Source: JAHRAH01 sp051009015 (GTDB lineage Bacteria; Pseudomonadota; Gammaproteobacteria; Tethybacterales; Persebacteraceae). From it: DNA of 9,998 bases. The position numbers and the translations under genes were made by a program. The stretch is taken from contig JBPCWZ010000024.1 in assembly GCA_051009015.1 (NCBI GenBank), forward strand, positions 1-9,998, in the 5' to 3' direction. Shown here in pieces: positions 4,917 through 9,998 of the stretch (position 1 is the first letter of the stretch; each line of letters begins with the position of its first letter). The notes beneath the pieces are model-generated. The model did not search any database, was not told where the DNA came from, and saw only the letters and a program-made list of their open reading frames with translations.

Positions 4917-4959
4917 ACCACAACCAAGGACGACAACAACCACAACCGGGGACGACAAA
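4917..4959 (+). repeat. 22-bp tandem repeat in the nusA leader, ending at the start codon
   Basis: Two units, 4917-4937 and 4939-4959, match at 18 of 21 positions with a period of 22. Both contain ACCACAACC followed by a purine-rich GGACGACAA. The second copy supplies the GGGGAC that precedes the nusA ATG, whereas in the first the ATG is replaced by AAC. It looks like a duplicated ribosome-binding segment. Confidence 0.75.
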
Positions 4960-6509
4960 TGAATCTTGCCGGCAGCGAATTGCTGACATACATACAATCC
5001 ATCGCCCGCGAAAAGGATCTTCCTTTTCCGACCGTGCTTGCCATTTTCGGCAATGCGCTGGCGCAATCCCTCCGCCGCAGCGGCGACAAGTTTCGCGAAG
5101 CCGAGTTTCGCGTGGATATTGACGCCAAAAGCGGCGATATGATAGCAAAGCGCGTCTGGCGGGTGCTTGCCGAAGATGAAGTGCTGGAAAACCCCGACGC
5201 CGAACTAATGCTGGAACACGCCCTTGACCGCGACCCGGCGGCAGAGCCGGGCGGCGAAGTTTCCGAGATTATTGTCAATCCGGAGTTTTCGTTGCGCGCG
5301 GGTGTGCAACTTGCCAAACAAGCCCTCAGCGTGCGCCTGCGCGAGGAAGAACGCCGCCGCCTGTTGCGCGAGTTGCTTGAGCGAAAAGAAGACCTCGTCA
5401 GCGGGCAGGTAATGCGCATTCTTCGCAATACCGGCGATGCCATTGTTGAAGTGATGCGCGTGGAATGCCGCCTTGCCAAGCGCGATATGATTCCGTTTGA
5501 GTCCGTCAAGCCCGGCGACCGCATACAAGCGCTCATTAAAAATATGGACGCGCTTCACTTTGACGAAGAAGAAGAACGCGCCGAAGATGGCAGGTTGCGT
5601 CATCCGGTTTTGCTGACGCGCACCAGCCCGTTGTTTTTGATTCGCCTTTTTCAGCGGGTTGTGCCGGAGATAGAAAAAGGCATTTTGGAAGTTGTCAATG
5701 CCGTGCGCAGCCCCGGCAACCGCGCCAAAATCGCAGTGCGCTCTCACGATGCCCGGGTGGATCCGGTCGGTACTTGCGTGGGCATTCGCGGCTCGCGGGT
5801 GCAGGCGGTTACCAACGAACTTAATGGCGAGCGCATTGACATTATCCCCTGGGACGAGGATGACGGGCGTTATGTGCTAAACGCCCTTTCGCCTGCCGAA
5901 GTTTCCAAGGTGCATATAGACCGCGACCGGCATACGATGGAGATTCTTGTTGAGCCGGAACTTCTGGCGCAAGCCATCGGCAAAAACGGCGTCAATGCCC
6001 GGCTCGCCGCCGGTTTGACGCAGTGGCGGTTGAACCTTAGCGCGCCCGAAGAATATCAGGCGGCGCAGGAAAAAGAACTCGCCGAAAAGAGCGAAGCGCT
6101 GGCGAAGACGCTGGATTTGGATGTTGATGTCGCCCGCATTTTGTGCGAGGAAGGTTTTGAGACGCTCAGCCATGTCGCATATGCTCCCGCTTCGGATTTG
6201 CTGGAAATAAACGGCTTTACCGCCGACATGGTTGAAGAAATGCAAAACCGCGCCCGCGAAGTCGCCGACCGGGAAGACAAGGCTTTGACGGCAAAAGTGG
6301 AGACGATGGAAGAATCGCTTGTAGCGATGTTTGGCGATTATGGCGACGACGAGCGCCTGCGCAAACTCGCCGCCGCCGATATTTTGAAGTTGAACGACCT
6401 TGCCGATTTGTCGGTTGATGAACTGCTTGACATTACCGAAATGGCGGATGATGTCGCGGCGGAGCGCATTATGAAAGCGCGTGAGATGACGGCGGAAGTC
6501 GCCGAATAA
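4959..6509 (+). CDS. nusA: Transcription elongation/termination factor NusA
   Basis: Binds RNA polymerase and nascent RNA to modulate pausing, intrinsic and Rho termination and rRNA antitermination. The 516 residues are full length. Domains in order: RNA-polymerase-binding N-terminal domain (about 1-135), S1 domain (about 145-200), KH1 (about 240-300, with VGIRGSRVQAV at 274-284 and ERIDIIPW), KH2 (about 315-360, with IGKNGVNARLA at 340-350), and two acidic-repeat helix-hairpin-helix modules (about 378-433 and 452-510), as in beta/gammaproteobacterial NusA. An acidic insertion of about 12 residues (DEEEERAED, 202-210) lies between S1 and KH1 relative to E. coli. The ATG at 4959 follows a weak GGGGAC site. 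It is first gene of nusA-infB-rbfA-truB with its own promoter; rimP is missing upstream. E. coli NusA is autoregulated, so the repetitive leader may matter. Confidence 0.96.
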   Translation: MNLAGSELLTYIQSIAREKDLPFPTVLAIFGNALAQSLRRSGDKFREAEFRVDIDAKSGDMIAKRVWRVLAEDEVLENPDAELMLEHALDRDPAAEPGGEVSEIIVNPEFSLRAGVQLAKQALSVRLREEERRRLLRELLERKEDLVSGQVMRILRNTGDAIVEVMRVECRLAKRDMIPFESVKPGDRIQALIKNMDALHFDEEEERAEDGRLRHPVLLTRTSPLFLIRLFQRVVPEIEKGILEVVNAVRSPGNRAKIAVRSHDARVDPVGTCVGIRGSRVQAVTNELNGERIDIIPWDEDDGRYVLNALSPAEVSKVHIDRDRHTMEILVEPELLAQAIGKNGVNARLAAGLTQWRLNLSAPEEYQAAQEKELAEKSEALAKTLDLDVDVARILCEEGFETLSHVAYAPASDLLEINGFTADMVEEMQNRAREVADREDKALTAKVETMEESLVAMFGDYGDDERLRKLAAADILKLNDLADLSVDELLDITEMADDVAAERIMKAREMTAEVAE

Positions 6510-6537
6510 CAAAAGGGCGAAAGCAGAGGACGGCGCG

Positions 6538-9015
6538 ATGGCGACGATAATTGATATCGGGCGCAAATACGGCAAAAGCGCCGAACAGGTGCGGGATGCG
6601 CTTGTCGCCGTCAAATACGGCAAGAAGATAACCGTTGCCGCCAAAATAGAATCATCGGTGGAGCAGCAGTTGGATTCTTACTGGCGGCAGCAAAGCGCCG
6701 CCGCCAAAAACAAACAACAAGCCACGCCCGACAAACGCCAGCGCACGCGAACAATAGGGCAAACGCAAGTCAGCGAACGCCCGCGCCGGATGATTAAGCG
6801 TCCGGTTGAAGTACAAAAGCCGCCGCCGGTCATTACCAGCACGGCAAAAACAACAACACCCCCGGCAACTGCAACAACTGCGGCAGTTGCCAAACCGCCG
6901 CCGGTCAAAGAAGTCCCGCCGCCGCCGCCGATTAAGCCGCAACAACCCAAAGAACAAAAAGAACAACCGCCGATAACACCGAAAGCGGCGGAAGTCAAAA
7001 CCCAAGAAGCCCCGCCGCCAAAACCGCAAGCGGAACAAGCGCAACAACAACCGGAGCAACAACCGCAACAACAACAAGCAACAGCGGCGGAAGTCAAACC
7101 GGCGGCAAAAGCCGGACATTCGCGCCGGACGATAAAGATGGACAAAGACGCCCTTCGCAAGTGGGCGAAGGAGCGCGACCGGCGCAAAGAAAAAGCCCGC
7201 AAGAGCGCCAAACCGCGTTCGGTATCCGAGCATGGCTTTACCAAACCGGCGGATAAAGTCATCCGTCAGATAGCCATCAGTGAAACCATTACCGTCTCGC
7301 ATTTGGCGGCGAAGTTATCGCTGAAAACGGGCGCGCTGCTTGGTGCATTGCGCACGCAGGGGGTGGAGTCGGCGGCGGATGACGAGTTGGACCGCGACAC
7401 GGCTTTTATCATTGTCGAATCGCTCGGGCATAAGCCGATTGATGCGCCCGATGACGATTTGGAGCGCGATTTGGCGCAGGAAGATGCGGCGGACAAAAAG
7501 CCGCGCCCGCCGGTTGTTACCGTGATGGGGCATGTGGATCATGGCAAAACTTCGCTGTTGGATTTCATCCGCAAGACCAAAGTCGCCGACGGAGAGGCGG
7601 GCGGCATAACCCAGCATATCAACGCCTATCAGGCGCAGACGGCGAAAGGGTTGATAACTTTTATTGACACGCCGGGGCATGCGCTATTTACCGAGATACG
7701 CTCGCGCGGGGCGAGGGTTACCGATATTGTTGTTTTGGTCGTCGCCGCCGATGACGGCGTCCGCCCGCAAACCATAGAAGCGATTCATCATGCACAAGCG
7801 GCGGGCGTGCCGATTGTAGTCGCCGCAAACAAAACCGACAAGCCGCAGGCGAATGCCAAAAAGTTGAAAAAGGAATTAATACAGCACAATGTTTTGACCG
7901 AAGAGTTGGGCGGCGATGTGCAAATGGCGCAAGTGTCGGCATTGACCGGCAAGGGCATTGACGAATTGCTGGATGCGATTATCACGCAAACGGCAATTAT
8001 GGATATTAGCGCCGCGCCAAACGGCCCCGCGCGCGGGGTTGTTATTGAATCCAGATTGGACAAGGGGCGCGGGGTTGTTGTGCCTTTGATTATTACCAGC
8101 GGCGAATTGCATCGCGGCGACATTGTCGTTTGCGGCGCCGAAAGCGGGCGGGTGCGGGCGATGACCGATGCGAACGGCAAAACAATAAACAAAGCGGGAC
8201 CGTCAATGCCGATTGAGATACAGGGTTTATCGGGCATTCCGGAAACCGGCGCCGAGTTGGCGGTTGTTGATGACGAGCGCAAAGCGCGCGACATAGCACA
8301 GATGCGCCGCGACAAATCGCGCCAAAGCCGCCTCGCCGCGATATCGCCCGACCGCGAAAGCGCCGAAGAACAAATGATGGCATTTGACAAAGCGGACGAA
8401 CCGCGCGATTTGCCTTTGGTTGTCAAGGCCGATGTCAATGGCAGCCGCGAAGCGCTTGTGCAGGCGCTTTCGCAAATCACCGGCAAAAATCTGAAAATGA
8501 AAGTCATCCACAGCGGAGTCGGCGGCGTTAGCGAATCGGATGTGCATCTTGCCCAGGCGAGCGGCGCGGTTATCGTCGGTTTCAATGTCCGCGCCGATGC
8601 CAAAACCCGCAAACTGGTGGAAGAGCGGGCGGTCAAAGTCGTCTATGGCCGCGTGATATACGACCTTTTGGAAGCGGTAAAAGAACTCGCCCTCACCCGG
8701 CTTGCGCGCCGGACGGAAGAAGAAGTCATCGGCGCGGCGGAAGTGCGAAAGGTTTTTGACATCGGCAAACTCGGCAATATCGCGGGTTGCATTATTACCG
8801 AAGGCATCGCCCGCAGCGACGCCCGCGCCCGGATTATGCGCGATGGCGCGGTTGTTTTTGAAGGCGGCGTTTCGTCCTTGCGTCATTTTAAGGAATCGGT
8901 TGCCGAAGTGCGCACCGGCGAGGAATGCGGCATTGGCATCGGCAAGTTCAGCGATATCAAAACCGGCGATGTCATAGAAATGATGCGCGTAGTGGAAATC
9001 GCCGCCGAGTTGTAA
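6538..9015 (+). CDS. infB: Translation initiation factor IF-2
   Basis: GTPase that places initiator fMet-tRNA on the 30S subunit and promotes subunit joining. The 825 residues include a short N-terminal domain (1-50, IF2_N-like), a low-complexity Pro/Gln/Ala/Lys linker (about 55-200), and a basic helix (200-225). A second IF2_N-like segment (about 240-300) precedes the G domain from about 323. GTPase motifs: G1 GHVDHGKT (331-338), G2 GGIT (355-358), G3 DTPGH (377-381), G4 NKTD (431-434, where NKID or NKMD is commoner), G5 SAL (467-469). C-terminal domains are clear: VIHSGVGGVSESDV, VGFNVRADA, AEVRKVF, GNIAGCIITEG and EECGIGIGKFSDIKTGDVIE. The start is supported by AGAGGA 7 bases before the ATG, 28 bases after nusA. 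Five consecutive prolines (127-131) and other PPP runs may need EF-P for efficient translation. Confidence 0.97.
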   Translation: MATIIDIGRKYGKSAEQVRDALVAVKYGKKITVAAKIESSVEQQLDSYWRQQSAAAKNKQQATPDKRQRTRTIGQTQVSERPRRMIKRPVEVQKPPPVITSTAKTTTPPATATTAAVAKPPPVKEVPPPPPIKPQQPKEQKEQPPITPKAAEVKTQEAPPPKPQAEQAQQQPEQQPQQQQATAAEVKPAAKAGHSRRTIKMDKDALRKWAKERDRRKEKARKSAKPRSVSEHGFTKPADKVIRQIAISETITVSHLAAKLSLKTGALLGALRTQGVESAADDELDRDTAFIIVESLGHKPIDAPDDDLERDLAQEDAADKKPRPPVVTVMGHVDHGKTSLLDFIRKTKVADGEAGGITQHINAYQAQTAKGLITFIDTPGHALFTEIRSRGARVTDIVVLVVAADDGVRPQTIEAIHHAQAAGVPIVVAANKTDKPQANAKKLKKELIQHNVLTEELGGDVQMAQVSALTGKGIDELLDAIITQTAIMDISAAPNGPARGVVIESRLDKGRGVVVPLIITSGELHRGDIVVCGAESGRVRAMTDANGKTINKAGPSMPIEIQGLSGIPETGAELAVVDDERKARDIAQMRRDKSRQSRLAAISPDRESAEEQMMAFDKADEPRDLPLVVKADVNGSREALVQALSQITGKNLKMKVIHSGVGGVSESDVHLAQASGAVIVGFNVRADAKTRKLVEERAVKVVYGRVIYDLLEAVKELALTRLARRTEEEVIGAAEVRKVFDIGKLGNIAGCIITEGIARSDARARIMRDGAVVFEGGVSSLRHFKESVAEVRTGEECGIGIGKFSDIKTGDVIEMMRVVEIAAEL

Positions 9016-9028
9016 AGGGGCGGCAAAT

Positions 9029-9373
9029 ATGCCGGGCAACAAAAGTTATCCGCGCCGCTGGCGTTTGGAATCGCTGCTGCGGCAGGAGTTATCGGTTTTG
9101 GTATCCCCGGCTTTTTCCGCGGAACTCTTGACCGTGCGCGGCGTGTCAATGAGCCGCGATTTGGGCGTGGCGACGGTGTTTTATTCCCTGGCACCGGGGG
9201 CGGACACTGAAGCGGCGCATCAAAAACTGCAAACTTCGGCGGCGCGCTGGCGGCGGGAGTTGGCAAAAAAGTTAAACATGCGGCGGACTCCGCAACTGGT
9301 TTTTTCGCCGGACGATGGCGGCATTGCCGCCGACAAGTTGCGCGATTTTCTGGAAAAGGTCGGCGGTGATTGA
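9029..9373 (+). CDS. rbfA: 30S ribosome-binding factor RbfA
   Basis: Small KH-type RNA-binding protein needed for late 30S subunit maturation and 16S rRNA 5'-end processing. At 114 residues it is normal length. The family pattern is visible: an N-terminal helix with RLESLLRQELSVLV (12-25), then LLTVRGVSMSRDLGVATVFYSL, matching the usual VTDVEVSPDL..A.VYVS strand pair, then a helix, then RRELAKKLNMRRTPQLVF (75-92), equivalent to the conserved LR.EL...L.LR..P.L.F. The start at 9029 has AAGGGG about 8 bases upstream and lies 13 bases after infB. Its last 8 bases overlap truB, indicating translational coupling. Confidence 0.93.
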   Translation: MPGNKSYPRRWRLESLLRQELSVLVSPAFSAELLTVRGVSMSRDLGVATVFYSLAPGADTEAAHQKLQTSAARWRRELAKKLNMRRTPQLVFSPDDGGIAADKLRDFLEKVGGD

Positions 9374-9998
9374 CGGCATTTTGCCGGTTGACAAACCGCG
9401 CGGCATTTCTTCGGCGCGGGCGGTGGCAAAACTCAAAAGCGCATTTGCGGCAAAAAAAGCCGGACACGGCGGAACACTGGACCCGCTTGCCGATGGTTTG
9501 CTCGTTGTGCTTTTCGGGCAGGCGACCGGCTTTTCGCGTTTTTGCCTGGGCGCGGACAAAACATACCGGGCAAAGGTTTGCTTCGGCGCGCAAACCGAAA
9601 CCGACGACAGCGAAGGGGCGGTAATATTTTCATCAATACCGCCGCCGGATTTGGCGCAGCGGGTGCGGAAGTTGCTGCCGGATTTTATTGGCGAGATAAG
9701 CCAAACCGCGCCGCAATACAGCGCTCTTAAACATCGCGGCGAGCCGCTTTACAAAAAAGCGCGGCGCGGCGAAAAGGCGATAGCAAAAACCCGCATTCTG
9801 CAAGTTGCCGATATTAAGATGGTTGAAGATATCGCCGGTGTTTCGGAGTGTGTATTATCTTTTGACATTCGCGCCCAAAGCGGTTTTTATGTGCGCGCTT
9901 TCGCCCGCGATATCGGCGCAAAGATAGGATGCGGCGCGCATCTGGCGGCGTTGACCCGTTTGGCAAGCGGTGTTTTTTCATTATCCGATGCCGCGCCG
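9366..9998 (+). CDS. truB: tRNA pseudouridine-55 synthase TruB, 3' end missing
   Basis: Isomerises uridine 55 in the T-loop of tRNAs to pseudouridine. The first 211 codons are present, open to the right edge. The reading begins at GTG (9366-9368), with AAAAGG (9354-9359) 6 bases upstream, and overlaps rbfA by 8 bases. Family motifs: VDKPRGISS (8-16), GHGGTLDPLADGLLVV (33-48) with catalytic D39 (E. coli D48), KTYRA (65-69), QTAPQYSALKHRGEPLYKKAR, and SGFYVRAFARDIG, the equivalent of the usual GTYIR-LA-DLG. The loop GHGGTLDPLAD varies slightly from the usual GHTGTLDPLAT. The gene is in its standard place after rbfA; rpsO would be expected next. Confidence 0.95.
   Translation, partial: MIDGILPVDKPRGISSARAVAKLKSAFAAKKAGHGGTLDPLADGLLVVLFGQATGFSRFCLGADKTYRAKVCFGAQTETDDSEGAVIFSSIPPPDLAQRVRKLLPDFIGEISQTAPQYSALKHRGEPLYKKARRGEKAIAKTRILQVADIKMVEDIAGVSECVLSFDIRAQSGFYVRAFARDIGAKIGCGAHLAALTRLASGVFSLSDAAP

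Noticed and set aside
4833..4958. Searched the ribF-nusA gap for a tRNA or a remnant of rimP
   Set aside because: No cloverleaf, T-loop GTTCGA-like motif or RimP-like reading was found; only a promoter and a tandem repeat are visible.
5877..6644. Long minus-strand open frame under nusA/infB, with similar ones at 6652-7302 and 8227-9042
   Set aside because: These are shadows of GC-rich codon usage opposite nusA and infB. Their translations are low-complexity (F, C and R rich) with no promoter or ribosome-binding site.
7020..7090. CAA-rich repeats considered as a CRISPR or non-coding microsatellite
   Set aside because: They are in frame inside infB and encode the Gln-rich linker of IF2, with no spacer/repeat structure.

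Overview
The window is a gene-dense, fairly GC-rich stretch of a bacterial chromosome, most likely proteobacterial. The clues are a NusA with two C-terminal acidic-repeat (helix-hairpin-helix) modules, as in beta/gammaproteobacterial NusA, the order nusA-infB-rbfA-truB, and short hairpin repeats of the ATTCCC-N8-GGGAAT type known from Neisseria and other proteobacteria. Finer taxonomy cannot be settled from the sequence alone. No rRNA, tRNA, CRISPR array or transposase was seen, and no gap between genes exceeds about 165 bases.

Layout. (1) Positions 1-89, minus strand: the first 29 codons of a gyrA-type topoisomerase subunit. (2) 210-1480, plus: a tight pair of unknown membrane-protein genes. 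The second has a duplicated two-helix membrane module and three exact-period 22-residue amphipathic repeats. (3) 1643-3064, plus: a single gene fusing about seven ankyrin repeats to a trypsin/HtrA-like serine protease domain with an intact His-Asp-Ser triad. An identical 27-bp hairpin repeat lies on each side of it in opposite orientation. (4) 3177-3797, minus: a Mn-type superoxide dismutase with its own promoter and a strong intrinsic terminator. (5) 3894-4832, plus: ribF, the bifunctional riboflavin kinase/FMN adenylyltransferase, divergent from sod. (6) 4959-9998, plus: nusA-infB-rbfA-truB, the transcription/translation operon, with truB running off the right edge. rimP, normally the gene before nusA, is not there.

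How the genes work together. Region 6 is housekeeping: NusA controls pausing, termination and antitermination, IF2 delivers initiator tRNA, RbfA matures the 30S subunit, and TruB makes pseudouridine 55 in tRNA. RibF makes FMN and FAD. The unusual part is 90-3177, an accessory-looking stretch between gyrA and sod holding the membrane pair and the ankyrin-protease. No function can be assigned to it from sequence alone. A sensor (ankyrin) plus effector (protease) architecture is a reasonable hypothesis for the protease, not a demonstrated one.

Expression signals. Extended -10 promoters (TGn plus TATAAT-like) recur upstream of the ankyrin-protease, sod, nusA and the membrane pair. For the membrane pair and ribF the -10 box ends only 7 bases before the ATG, which suggests leaderless mRNAs. 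The ankyrin-protease and sod genes instead have perfect GGAGGA ribosome-binding sites.
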